Shown here in pieces: positions 29,489 through 37,568 of a stretch of DNA of 64,000 bases (position 1 is its first letter; each line of letters begins with the position of its first letter). The notes under the pieces were generated by a model, which searched no databases, had not been told where the DNA came from, and saw only the letters and a list, made by a program, of their open reading frames with translations. A program made the position numbers and the translations under genes. The DNA is from Oerskovia paurometabola (GTDB lineage: Bacteria; Actinomycetota; Actinomycetes; Actinomycetales; Cellulomonadaceae), in NCBI RefSeq assembly GCF_016907365.1, contig NZ_JAFBBV010000001.1, positions 1 to 64,000 on the forward strand, read 5' to 3'.

Positions 29489-30823
29489 TCAGTCGCCGCC
29501 CGTGCCGGCGCGAGGCACGGGCTCGTCCGTGACCTCGGGGGCCGCGAGCATCTCGGGAGCGCTGCGCACCAGCAGCCACGCGGGCAGGATCGCGAGGCAC
29601 AGCACGGGCAGCACCCCGACGTCCCCGACGACCGCGACCGCGACGAACAGCGCGATCCACCCGTCCCGCCCGACGGCCAGGACCACGCCCAGGACGCCGC
29701 TCGCGACCGAGAGCCCGAGCGGCGCTCCCGGGAACGCCGCGTTCACGGCCACCCCGGCCGCGACCCCGATGAACACCGCGGGGAAGATCCGCCCGCCCCG
29801 GAACCCCGCTGCGGCCGCGATCACGAGCGCCACGAGCTTGACCGCGAAGATGAGCACCAGGTTCCACGTCGAGAAGTCCGCGCGCTGCTGGACGAGCTCG
29901 AACGACTGCTGGGAGCCCTTGAACAGCGTGAGCGGGCCACCGATCGCGCCCAGGACGCCCAGGACCACGCCGCCGAGCGTCACGTACAGGACCGGGTTGC
30001 GCATGCCGTGGAAGAACCGGTGCACGTACGGGAACGCGAGCACGCCCAGCAGCGCGGCGCCCGCCGCGACCGTCGCGACCGCGAGCGAGATGCCGACGTC
30101 GCCGATGTCCGGCACCCCGAGGTCGGGCAGGTCCATCGACGCGAACGGACGCCCGAACGCGTCCATGGTCATGGCCCCCGCGCCGGCCGAGACGAGCGGC
30201 AGGAACAGCCGGTCGAACAGCGGGCCACCCCGGGGGAAGCCCGCGACGACCCCCGTGAACACGAGCGCGGCCGCGACCGGGGTCCCGAACAGCGCACCGA
30301 TCGTCGCGGCCGCCGCGAGCATCACGACGAGGTCCGTCGGCACCTTGGGCCACAGTCGCGCGACCAGGGCGACGAGCAGCGCGGTGTTGATCGCGATGAT
30401 CGGGTTCTCGGGCCCCAGGCTCACTCCCCCGGCGAGCCCCAGCACCGTGACGACCGCGAGGCTCGGCAGCACGCGCAACGGCAGCGGGGGCGCGATGAGC
30501 TCGGTCGTCGCGGAGTCGCGGCCGCCGTGTCCCGGGACGAGCCACACGACGAGCCCCACGAGCAGGCCCGCACCGGTCAGCATCCCGAAGATCCACCAGC
30601 GCGAGTCCGGGTCCACACCGAGCGCGCCCGGCAGGACCGTCCACAGGACGTCCTCGGCCTCGGCGGACAACCAGTCGAGCGCGTACAGCACGAGCGCCGA
30701 GATCACGCCGACGAGCACCGCCGGGACGCTCAGCCGCAGCAGGTTGCGCAGCGCAGGGGCGTCCGGCGGGAGCGCGGCGGGCGGCGCCGGGTGGGAGGTC
30801 ACGTCGTCGTCCCTCGCAGGCAT
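29489..30823 (-). CDS. ClC-family ion channel protein, YfeO-like
   Basis: A 444-residue integral membrane protein with about ten to twelve hydrophobic helices. The GGVSLGPENPIIAI segment corresponds to the ClC GREGP region, and FRGGRIFPAVFIGVAAG to the second pore motif. The sequence is closer to the YfeO 'ion channel' branch than to classic ClC antiporters, because the GSGIP-type first pore motif is not evident. It probably conducts chloride or a related anion. I chose the ATG at 30823 (MPARDDDV); the longer frame runs through an inverted repeat. Confidence 0.85.
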   Translation of the reverse strand: MPARDDDVTSHPAPPAALPPDAPALRNLLRLSVPAVLVGVISALVLYALDWLSAEAEDVLWTVLPGALGVDPDSRWWIFGMLTGAGLLVGLVVWLVPGHGGRDSATTELIAPPLPLRVLPSLAVVTVLGLAGGVSLGPENPIIAINTALLVALVARLWPKVPTDLVVMLAAAATIGALFGTPVAAALVFTGVVAGFPRGGPLFDRLFLPLVSAGAGAMTMDAFGRPFASMDLPDLGVPDIGDVGISLAVATVAAGAALLGVLAFPYVHRFFHGMRNPVLYVTLGGVVLGVLGAIGGPLTLFKGSQQSFELVQQRADFSTWNLVLIFAVKLVALVIAAAAGFRGGRIFPAVFIGVAAGVAVNAAFPGAPLGLSVASGVLGVVLAVGRDGWIALFVAVAVVGDVGVLPVLCLAILPAWLLVRSAPEMLAAPEVTDEPVPRAGTGGD

Positions 30824-30897
30824 GCGCCCAGCGTGGCACGCGGGTGCTCCGCGCGCGCCCCGGGGGACGGGGCGCACCGGGCCGCGGGCCCCGTCGT

Positions 30898-30954
30898 CGA
30901 GATGCGGCCAGGTGGGGTCACGGACGGACCGTGACCCCACCTGGCCGCATCTCG
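30898..30954. terminator. 26-bp perfect palindrome after the DoxX gene
   Basis: Arms 30898-30923 and 30929-30954 are perfectly complementary over 26 bp with a five-base loop. It lies 11 bp beyond the DoxX stop. It has no T tract, and the arm sequence was not found elsewhere in the window. Confidence 0.75.
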
Positions 30955-30964
30955 CGTCGAGCCG

Positions 30965-31471
30965 TCAGGCCGTGCGACGAAGCCGCGCCCCCAGCGCGTA
31001 CGCCCCGACGACGGTCGCCGCGGCGACCAGCACCACGTCCTTGAGGACGTACTGCCCGAGCAGCGTCATGCCCGAGCCGAACAGCTCGTCGAAGAACAGC
31101 ACGGTCGGGGCGAGGATCCCGACGAACGCGCCGGCCATGACCACGAGCCCCGCGCGCAGCCAGTAGCCCGTGACGAGCGCGGCCCCGATGAAGCACTCGA
31201 CGACCGCGGTCGCGACCACGGCGACCGTGCCGTGGACGAGCCCCAGGGTCAGGGTGTCGATCGTGCGCTCGGCGACGACCTCGGCCGGGCTCGCGCCGGG
31301 GAAGAACTTCAGGACCCCGAAGCCGAGGAAGACCAGGCCGAGGGCGACCCGCAGGGCAGGGACGGACCAGCGGGTCAGGAAGCGTGCGAGGGCGTCGACG
31401 GCGTCGCTCACGTGGGTCGAGACGGAGCCTCGGCGGGAGATCGCCGGACCGTTGACGGAGAGGGTGGACAT
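30965..31471 (-). CDS. DoxX-family membrane protein
   Basis: A 168-residue protein with four membrane segments. The first, about 38-58 (ALRVALGLVFLGFGVLKFF), carries the GxxFxxxGxxKF signature of DoxX/DoxD proteins. Relatives associate with thiol stress systems or quinol-linked oxidases, but the role here is unknown. The ATG at 31471 has AAAGG 7 nt upstream. The gene is monocistronic and ends in a long palindrome. Confidence 0.85.
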   Translation of the reverse strand: MSTLSVNGPAISRRGSVSTHVSDAVDALARFLTRWSVPALRVALGLVFLGFGVLKFFPGASPAEVVAERTIDTLTLGLVHGTVAVVATAVVECFIGAALVTGYWLRAGLVVMAGAFVGILAPTVLFFDELFGSGMTLLGQYVLKDVVLVAAATVVGAYALGARLRRTA

Positions 31472-31602
31472 GGACGTGCCTTTCGGGAGGTGGTGGGTTG
31501 TCGGCGCCGCGTCGTCGGGCGCACACCGAGAAGGAGACCTCCCGGGCGACGGGTGATGCGGGTCACCCCGCGTTTCACCCACCCTTCAGCCCCCGGGCAG
31601 CC

Positions 31603-31634
31603 GAAGGCCCCGACGGCGAACCGTCGGGGCCTTC
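31603..31634 (-). terminator. Terminator of the flavin reductase gene
   Basis: GAAGGCCCCGACGG (31603-31616) and CCGTCGGGGCCTTC (31621-31634) form a perfect 14-bp stem with a four-base loop. Confidence 0.85.
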
Positions 31635-31727
31635 GTCTCCCGCACCGCTGCGGGTCCCCGGCGCGCACCCCGGTCCCTCGTCCGGGTCCACCACCCGGCG
31701 CGCCGGTGGGTCTTCGCGCGGGACCCC

Positions 31728-32351
31728 CTACTTGCCGAACATCTGCGCGAACGACGGCACGCCGTCGAACATGCCCGTCGCGGTACGCGGGTCGCGGGCC
31801 GCGAGCGTGGTCGCGAGCTCCTTGGCCGCGCGGCGGATGCGGGCCGGGAGAGGGCCCGCGTCGTGCGTGCCGTCCCCCTCGGCCGCCCAGTCGTCCGTGG
31901 CCGCGAAGACCGAGGTCGTCGCGACGTCGGCGTGCAGGTAGGTGAACAGGGGGCGCATCGAGTACTCGACGGCCAGCGAGTGGCGCGACGTGCCACCCGT
32001 GGCGCCCAGCAGCACGGGCATGCCCTGGAGCGAGTCCTTGTCGAGGATGTCGACGAAGGACTTGAACAGGCCCGAGTAGGTGGTCGTGAACAGCGGGGTG
32101 ACCAGCACGAGCGCGTCCGCGCCCGTGACCTTCTCGATCACCTCGGCGAGGTCACCGCTCGCGAAGCCCGTGAGCATCGCGTCGGTGATGGCGTGGGCGA
32201 CGTCGCGCAGCTCGACGGTCGTGACCTCGGCGGCGACGCCCAGGTCGCCGAGCTCGGCCACCGTGGCGGCGGAGAGGCGGTCGGCGAGGAGGCGGGTCGA
32301 GGACGGCTGGCCGAGGCCGGCGGAGATCGCGACGATCTGGCGAGCGGTCAT
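31728..32351 (-). CDS. CE1759-type FMN reductase
   Basis: A 207-residue flavodoxin-fold reductase that would supply reduced FMN to the adjacent monooxygenase. The N-terminal ISAGLGQPSSTRLLADRL phosphate-binding loop, the LVLVTPLFTTTYSGLFKSFVD flavin contact and the GMPVLLGATGG segment are typical of the NADPH-dependent FMN reductase family. The match to the Corynebacterium CE1759 group is from memory. The ATG at 32351 has AGGAG 8 nt upstream. It lies 169 bp downstream of its partner gene, with a strong hairpin between them. Confidence 0.88.
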   Translation of the reverse strand: MTARQIVAISAGLGQPSSTRLLADRLSAATVAELGDLGVAAEVTTVELRDVAHAITDAMLTGFASGDLAEVIEKVTGADALVLVTPLFTTTYSGLFKSFVDILDKDSLQGMPVLLGATGGTSRHSLAVEYSMRPLFTYLHADVATTSVFAATDDWAAEGDGTHDAGPLPARIRRAAKELATTLAARDPRTATGMFDGVPSFAQMFGK

Positions 32352-32451
32352 GAGGTGGTGCTCCTGGTTCGTGAGGGTTCTTCGAGTGTGCCGCACGGTG
32401 CGTGCGGCGGGCGGTGCGTGGCCCGGTGGTGCTGGGGGCCGGTGGTGCTGG

Positions 32452-32489
32452 GGGCCGGGCCGCCCCTGGCCACAAGGGCGGCCCGGCCC
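32452..32489 (-). terminator. Hairpin between the monooxygenase and its reductase
   Basis: Arms 32452-32465 and 32476-32489 pair perfectly over 14 bp; a second G/C stem follows at about 32489-32512. A GGTGGTGCTGGGGGCCGG direct repeat lies on the downstream side. It may lower reductase expression relative to the monooxygenase or stabilise the 3' end of the first message. Confidence 0.65.
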
Positions 32490-32520
32490 GCCCGGGACCG
32501 CTCCCGGGCGGACGGTCGGG

Positions 32521-33744
32521 TCAGAGACCGAACGCGGAGCCCTGGCGGGCGCCGCCGCCGGTGCCCGTGGCCCTCTCGGCAGCCTCGGCCGCCTGGATGT
32601 CGTCCTCGGCGGTCCGGCCCGTCCAGTGGTCGGCGGCCGCGACGACCTGCTCCGCGATCTTGCCCTCGGCGCGGGCCTTCGCGACGCGCTGGGCGTGGCT
32701 CGGCGGGTCGCTCGGGACGTGGGCGGGACGCTTGGCCTCCATCTCCTTGCGGAGCACGGGGACGACCTCGCCGGCCAGCAGGTCGATCTGCTCGAGGACC
32801 GTCTTGAGCGGCAGGCCCGCGTGGTCCATGAGGAACAGCTGGCGCTGGTAGTCGCCGACGTGCTCGCGCATGGCGCCGTAGCGGTCGATGACCTCCTGCG
32901 GGCTGCCCACGGTCAGGGGGGTCTGCGCGCTGAAGTCCTCGAGCGACGGGCCGTGCCCGTAGACGGGCGCGTTGTCGAAGTAGGGCCGGAACTCGCGCAC
33001 GGCGTCCTGGGAGTTCTTGCGCATGAAGACCTGGCCACCGAGCCCGACGATCGCCTGGTCGGCCTTGCCGTGGCCGTAGTGCTCGAAGCGCTGGCGGTAG
33101 TACTGGACCATCTGCTTGGTGTGGCTCATGGGCCAGAAGATGTTGTTGTGGAAGAAGCCGTCACCGTAGTAGGCGGCCTGCTCGGCGATCTCCGGGGTGC
33201 GGATCGAGCCGTGCCAGACGAAGGGCGCGACGCCGTCGAGCGGGCGCGGCGTGGCCGTGAAGCCCTGGAGCGGCGTGCGGTACTTGCCCTGCCAGTCCAC
33301 GACCTCCTCCTCCCAGAGGCGGCGCAGCAGCGCGTAGTTCTCGATCGCGAGGTTGACGCCCTCGCGGATGTCCTTGCCGAACCACGGGTAGACGGGGCCG
33401 GTGTTGCCGCGGCCCATCATGAGGTCCATGCGACCGTCCGAGATGACCTGGAGCATCGCGTAGTCCTCGGCGATCTTCACCGGGTCGTTCGTGGTGATGA
33501 GCGTCGTGGAGGTCGACAGGATGATGTTCTTCGTCTGCCCGGCGAGGTAGCCGAGCATCGTCGTCGGGGACGACGGGACGAACGGGGGGTTGTGGTGCTC
33601 ACCCGTGGCGAAGACGTCGAGGCCTGCCTCGTCCGCGTGCTTCGCGATGGTGAGCATGGACCGCACGCGCTCGGTGTCGTTGGGCGTGCGACCGGTGACG
33701 GGGTCGGTGGTGACGTCGCCGACGGTGAAGATGCCGAACTGCAT
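32521..33744 (-). CDS. CE1758-type flavin-dependent luciferase-like monooxygenase
   Basis: A 407-residue luciferase-like monooxygenase (TIM barrel) using reduced FMN and oxygen on an unknown organic substrate. Family features are MQFGIFTVGDVTTDP at the start, ATGEHHNPPFVPSSP, the flavin-site MGRGNTGPVYPWFG and a VGSPQEVIDRYG segment. With the reductase at 31728 it forms a two-component system of the CE1758/CE1759 type. The ATG has GGGAG 8 nt upstream. The last 60 residues are Ala/Gly-rich and probably flexible. A 26-bp imperfect palindrome just upstream looks like an operator. Confidence 0.92.
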   Translation of the reverse strand: MQFGIFTVGDVTTDPVTGRTPNDTERVRSMLTIAKHADEAGLDVFATGEHHNPPFVPSSPTTMLGYLAGQTKNIILSTSTTLITTNDPVKIAEDYAMLQVISDGRMDLMMGRGNTGPVYPWFGKDIREGVNLAIENYALLRRLWEEEVVDWQGKYRTPLQGFTATPRPLDGVAPFVWHGSIRTPEIAEQAAYYGDGFFHNNIFWPMSHTKQMVQYYRQRFEHYGHGKADQAIVGLGGQVFMRKNSQDAVREFRPYFDNAPVYGHGPSLEDFSAQTPLTVGSPQEVIDRYGAMREHVGDYQRQLFLMDHAGLPLKTVLEQIDLLAGEVVPVLRKEMEAKRPAHVPSDPPSHAQRVAKARAEGKIAEQVVAAADHWTGRTAEDDIQAAEAAERATGTGGGARQGSAFGL

Positions 33745-33765
33745 GGGGGTTGCTCCCTCGTCCTA

Positions 33766-33791
33766 CAAGTTGATGCATTTGCATGTACTTG
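33766..33791 (-). promoter_or_regulatory. Operator-like palindrome upstream of the monooxygenase
   Basis: CAAGT-tg-ATGCA-tt-TGCAT-gt-ACTTG is a dyad with matching half-sites, centred about 35 bp before the start codon. Its size and A/T-rich character fit a MarR- or TetR-type repressor site, but no such regulator gene is adjacent. Confidence 0.6.
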
Positions 33792-33864
33792 GAGGAGAAC
33801 CGGGAGGGTCCCGGGGTTATTCCCCGGACCCGGAGGTGGCGTGGGTCACGCGGGAATCCCGCCC

Positions 33865-33915
33865 GCCCGACGGCGGAGCGCACCCTCGCGGAGAAGGTGC
33901 GCTCCGCCGTCGGGC
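33865..33915. terminator. 20-bp perfect hairpin after the ynfA-like gene
   Basis: Arms 33865-33884 and 33896-33915 are fully complementary with an 11-nt loop; the hairpin lies 18 bp past the stop of the YnfA-like gene. Confidence 0.75.
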
Positions 33916-33932
33916 ACCCTGGAGAAGGCCTC

Positions 33933-34268
33933 CTACGCCGGACGCGGCGCGTACATGATCACCGCGACGCCCACGAGGCACAGCAGCGCCCCGAGCACGT
34001 CCCACCGGTCCGGCCGGAAGCCGTCGACGGCCATGCCCCACACGAGCGAGCCCGCGACGAACACTCCCCCGTACGCCGCCAGGATCCGCCCGAAGCTCGC
34101 GTCGGGCTGGAGCGTCGCGAAGAAGCCGTACAGCCCGAGCGCCACGACCCCCGCCCCGATCCAGACCCACCCCTTGTGCTCGCGGACCCCCTGCCAGACC
34201 AGCCACGCACCACCGATCTCGAAGAGGGCCGCGGCCCCGAAGAGCAGGATCGAGCGCAGGACGGTCAC
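33933..34268 (-). CDS. YnfA/UPF0060-family small membrane protein
   Basis: A 111-residue protein with four membrane helices and the family opening [20 protein letters not shown], the [11 protein letters not shown] segment and the [15 protein letters not shown] helix. YnfA proteins resemble small multidrug resistance exporters; transport here is inferred. I chose the GTG at 34268 because GGAG lies 5 nt upstream and the family N-terminus starts there. It is divergent from the acetyltransferase-like gene. Confidence 0.88.
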   Translation of the reverse strand: MTVLRSILLFGAAALFEIGGAWLVWQGVREHKGWVWIGAGVVALGLYGFFATLQPDASFGRILAAYGGVFVAGSLVWGMAVDGFRPDRWDVLGALLCLVGVAVIMYAPRPA

Positions 34269-34395
34269 GGGGTCTCCTCGGGCGACGACGACGGGCGTGC
34301 GGGCAGGGCGCACCCATCCTCTCGCGCACAGCCCCCTCCCAGGCGGACGGGCAAGACTGGCGGGAGGTCGCAGCCCCCGACGGATCGGAGTCCCG

Positions 34396-35088
34396 ATGCC
34401 CACCCCAGACACCGAGCACCTCGGCGCCACGCCGCAGGTGGCCGTCCGCCGCGCGCGCTTCGTCGACGTGCCCGGTGTCGCCCGGCTGCTCACCGCGGAC
34501 CACCCCGTGGTCGACCTCGACGGCGACGGCACCCCCGACGCCCCGGTCGACCCCGAGCAGCTCTCGTCCGCGACCCGCCTCGTGCTGAGCCACGGGATCA
34601 TGGAGCAGGGCGAGATCTGGGTCGCCGAGGACGCCGACGGGCTGCGGGCCACGACCGTGTGGCTCCCGCCCGAGGTCCCCGCCTTCGAGGACGAGCTGCG
34701 CGGGGTCCTGGTGCGCGAGGTGGGCGTCGACCCGCTCGACGAGCCCGCCGACGACGAGCCGGTCCGCGTCGCGACCCGTCAGGCCCTCGACGTCGCCCAG
34801 TCCGTGATCGCCGACGCGCTCGACGCCGTCCGCCCGCGCCTCATCCTCGTCGCCGCGGCCGTCGCGCCCGACGTCCAGGGCCCGGCCCGCACCGCCACCC
34901 TGCGCCTGCTCGTGGACGCGCCCGCGCGTACCGACCGCACTCCCGACGGCGCCCCCGTGGACGGCCCGCTGCTCACCGCCGTCGTCGACCCGGCCCGGGT
35001 CGAGGGGATGGAGCGCATCGGGTTCGTGGAGCACCGGAGCGTGGACCTGGTGCCGCACGGGAGGCTGTGGATCGGTGTGCGGGGCTGA
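34396..35088 (+). CDS. GNAT-like protein of unknown function
   Basis: A 230-residue cytoplasmic protein. The opening [19 protein letters not shown] (about 16-34) resembles the first strand and helix of GNAT acetyltransferases, and the end [25 protein letters not shown] resembles their last two strands. The middle lacks a clear acetyl-CoA-binding Q/R-x-x-G-x-G/A loop, so activity is doubtful. It is rich in Asp and Val. GGAG precedes the ATG. It stands between the YnfA-like gene (divergent) and the ArsB-like carrier (convergent), without an evident pathway. Confidence 0.6.
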   Translation: MPTPDTEHLGATPQVAVRRARFVDVPGVARLLTADHPVVDLDGDGTPDAPVDPEQLSSATRLVLSHGIMEQGEIWVAEDADGLRATTVWLPPEVPAFEDELRGVLVREVGVDPLDEPADDEPVRVATRQALDVAQSVIADALDAVRPRLILVAAAVAPDVQGPARTATLRLLVDAPARTDRTPDGAPVDGPLLTAVVDPARVEGMERIGFVEHRSVDLVPHGRLWIGVRG

Positions 35089-35103
35089 GGGGTTCCGTCC
35101 CGG

Positions 35104-36291
35104 CTACACGACCGCCGCGACCGCGAGCGCCCCGGCGACCACGGCGAGCGGCGCGAGCACGAGCCCCTGCCGGACGAGCGGCCACCAGCCGACCTCGCGG
35201 AACCCCATCCAGTGCCGTGAGCACTGGACCCACCACAGCACGGTCGCGACCGACGCCCACGGCGTGACCAGCGGGCCCGCGTTCACGCCGACGAGCAGCG
35301 CCGCGAGCCGTGCGGGGTCGCCCGCGGCGGCGGGCTCGAGCGCGAGGTAGGCGGGCAGGTTGTTGACGACGTTGGCCGCGACGGCGCCCGCCCCCGCGAC
35401 CTGGAGCAGGTCTCCCGTCCCGGTCCCGGTGCCCGCGAACCGGGCGAGCAGGTCGCCGAGGCCGTGCACCTGCCACGCCTCGACGGCGACGAAGAGCGAG
35501 GCGAGGACCAGGACGGTCCGCCAGGGCACGAGCTCGCCCACGGGCGCCACGAGGTCGCGGCGCCGCACGAGCGTCACGCCCAGCAGCACGGCGGCGCCGG
35601 CCACCGCGACGGCGGCCACGGGCAGCCCGACGGCGAAGCACGCCCCGAGCGCGACCGTCACGAGCGCGGCGAGCGGCAGGAGCACGCGGTCACGCTCGGC
35701 GGCCAGCGGGAGCGCGTCGAACGTCCCGAGCAGGTCGCGGCGGTGCGCCACGAACAGGTAGGCGACCGTCACCGCGACCACCGCGAGCGCCGGAAACCAC
35801 ATGGTCGCGGCGTACGGGACACCCGGCTGGAGCCCTGCGAGCCGGTGGGCGGCGAGCAGGTTCGTCAGGTTGGAGACGGGCAGCAGCAGCGAGGCCGTGT
35901 TCGCGAGCCCGAGCACGGTGAGCGCGAACGGCAGCGGCCGGGACCCGGTGCGCCGCGCGATCGTCAGGACCACGGGCGTGACCAGGACGGCCGTGGTGTC
36001 GAGCGACAGGACGACCGTGCACGTGCTCGCGAGGAGCACCACGAGCCCCCACAGGCGCAGGCGGCTGCCCCGGGCGAGACGCAGCGCCCAGGAGGCCGCG
36101 GCGTCGAACAGGCCTGCGGCCGCGCACATCTCCGCGACCACGGTGATCGCGACGAGGAACAGCAGGATCGGCCCGACGCGTGCCGCGAGCTCTCCCGCGG
36201 CGTCGAGCGGGAGCCATCCGACCGCGACCACGGACGCCGCCACCACGACGGCCACCGCCCACAGCGGCACCCGCACCCGTCGACCTGCCAC
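35104..36291 (-). CDS. ArsB/SLC13-type ion transporter
   Basis: A 395-residue carrier with about ten to eleven membrane helices from the ion transporter superfamily (ArsB, CitM, SLC13). The first half-repeat contains LSLDTTAVLVTPV and LGLANTASLLLPVSNLTNLL, and the second contains ANVVNNLPAYLALEP and VGVNAGPLVTPWASVATVLWW, the paired hairpin-loop motifs of the family. The substrate could be arsenite, a dicarboxylate or another anion; no arsR or arsC is nearby, so arsenite export is not supported. It is divergent from the SDR gene. Confidence 0.83.
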   Translation of the reverse strand: MAGRRVRVPLWAVAVVVAASVVAVGWLPLDAAGELAARVGPILLFLVAITVVAEMCAAAGLFDAAASWALRLARGSRLRLWGLVVLLASTCTVVLSLDTTAVLVTPVVLTIARRTGSRPLPFALTVLGLANTASLLLPVSNLTNLLAAHRLAGLQPGVPYAATMWFPALAVVAVTVAYLFVAHRRDLLGTFDALPLAAERDRVLLPLAALVTVALGACFAVGLPVAAVAVAGAAVLLGVTLVRRRDLVAPVGELVPWRTVLVLASLFVAVEAWQVHGLGDLLARFAGTGTGTGDLLQVAGAGAVAANVVNNLPAYLALEPAAAGDPARLAALLVGVNAGPLVTPWASVATVLWWVQCSRHWMGFREVGWWPLVRQGLVLAPLAVVAGALAVAAVV

Positions 36292-36449
36292 GGCGTGCTC
36301 CCTCCCCGGCTCACAGCCTCCTCGTCCCGCCCGCGACCGCGAGCGCCCGCTGCGCGACGAGCGGCCGGGTCACTATCGCACGCGCCGAGGCGTCTGCCCT
36401 GGGCGTCGTGCGCTTTCGCACCGCGCCCGCAGCGGGCACAGTCGTGGGT

Positions 36450-37451
36450 ATGACGGACGGGACGCGGTTGCTGGTGCTGGGCGGGACGGAGTTCGTGGGG
36501 CGGGCGGTCGTCGACGACGCCCTGGCCCGCGGCTGGGACGTCACCACGTTCCACCGGGGCACGCGCGAGGCCCCGCACGGGGTGCGGGTCCGCCACGGCG
36601 ACCGCACGGTCGTCGGGGGCCTGGACGCCCTCGCGGAGGGCGAGTGGGACGTCGCGGTCGACACGTGGTCCGGGGCCCCGAGTGCCGTGCGCGACGTCAC
36701 CCGCCTGCTCGACGACCGGGTGGGCCGGTACGTGTACGTGTCGAGCCGGTCGGTGTACACCTACCCGACCGAGGCCGGCGCGGGCGAGGACGCTCCCCTC
36801 GTGGAGGCCTCGCCCGACGACGGCGCAGACGTCGACTACGCGCGCGCCAAGCGCGGCGGCGAGCTGGCGGTCGAGGAGTCGTTCGGGCACCGAGCGATCC
36901 TCGCGCGGGCGGGGCTGATCCTGGGGCCGCGGGAGAACGTCGGACGCCTGCCGTGGTGGTTGCAGCGGATCGCGCGCGGCGGCCCCGTGCTCGCCCCCGG
37001 GCCCAGCGCACTGCCCCTGCAGTACGTCGACGCGCGCGACCTCGCGGCGTTCGTGCTCGACGCGACCGAGCAGGGCCTGAGCGGGCCGTTCAACGTCGTG
37101 AGCCCCAGCGGCCACGCGACCATGGGCGAGCTGCTCGACGCGTGCGTGACCGCGACCGGCTCGGACGCCGAGCTGCGCTGGACCGCGCCCGACGTGATCG
37201 CGGCCGCGGGCATCGAGCCCTGGACCGAGCTGCCCGTCTGGCTCCCCCCGGGCGACCTGCACGACACCCTGCACCGCGGCGACGTGTCGCGCGCGATCGA
37301 GGCGGGCCTGCGCAACCGCCCCGTCGAGGAGACGGTCGCGGACACCTGGGCCTGGCTGGGAACCCTGCCCGACGGCGCCGCTCCCCAGCGCGCCGACCGC
37401 CCCCGGGTGGGGCTCGACCCGGACAAGGAGGCGCGGGCGCTCGCGGGCTGA
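36450..37451 (+). CDS. NAD-dependent epimerase/dehydratase-like SDR
   Basis: A 333-residue extended short-chain dehydrogenase with a Rossmann fold. GGTEFVGRAVVDDALARG (about 10-27) is the NAD(P)-binding loop; YVYVSSRSVY provides the catalytic serine region, and the following DYARAKRGGE supplies the Tyr-x-x-x-Lys pair with the variant spacing of this group. The LQYVDARDLAAFVLD segment is typical of sugar-nucleotide epimerase relatives. The substrate is unknown. The ATG at 36450 lacks a clear Shine-Dalgarno. It stands alone, divergent from the carrier gene. Confidence 0.87.
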   Translation: MTDGTRLLVLGGTEFVGRAVVDDALARGWDVTTFHRGTREAPHGVRVRHGDRTVVGGLDALAEGEWDVAVDTWSGAPSAVRDVTRLLDDRVGRYVYVSSRSVYTYPTEAGAGEDAPLVEASPDDGADVDYARAKRGGELAVEESFGHRAILARAGLILGPRENVGRLPWWLQRIARGGPVLAPGPSALPLQYVDARDLAAFVLDATEQGLSGPFNVVSPSGHATMGELLDACVTATGSDAELRWTAPDVIAAAGIEPWTELPVWLPPGDLHDTLHRGDVSRAIEAGLRNRPVEETVADTWAWLGTLPDGAAPQRADRPRVGLDPDKEARALAG

Positions 37452-37568
37452 CAGCGCTCACGCGAGCCTTCGGATCCCGGGGGACTCCGGCGAAGCAGGT
37501 TCCCGTCGCCGTGTTGGTATCCTTGCCGACACGGCGTCGGCAACTCGTGCCCGCCGGGAAGGAGCACC

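Noticed and set aside
32080-34395. A 772-codon open stretch upstream of the acetyltransferase-like ATG
   Set aside because: It runs antisense through the reductase, monooxygenase and ynfA-like genes and shows no protein-family features; only 34396-35088 is supported.
35104-36291. Arsenite efflux pump
   Set aside because: The fold fits, but no arsR, arsC or arsA gene is near and the superfamily has many substrates.
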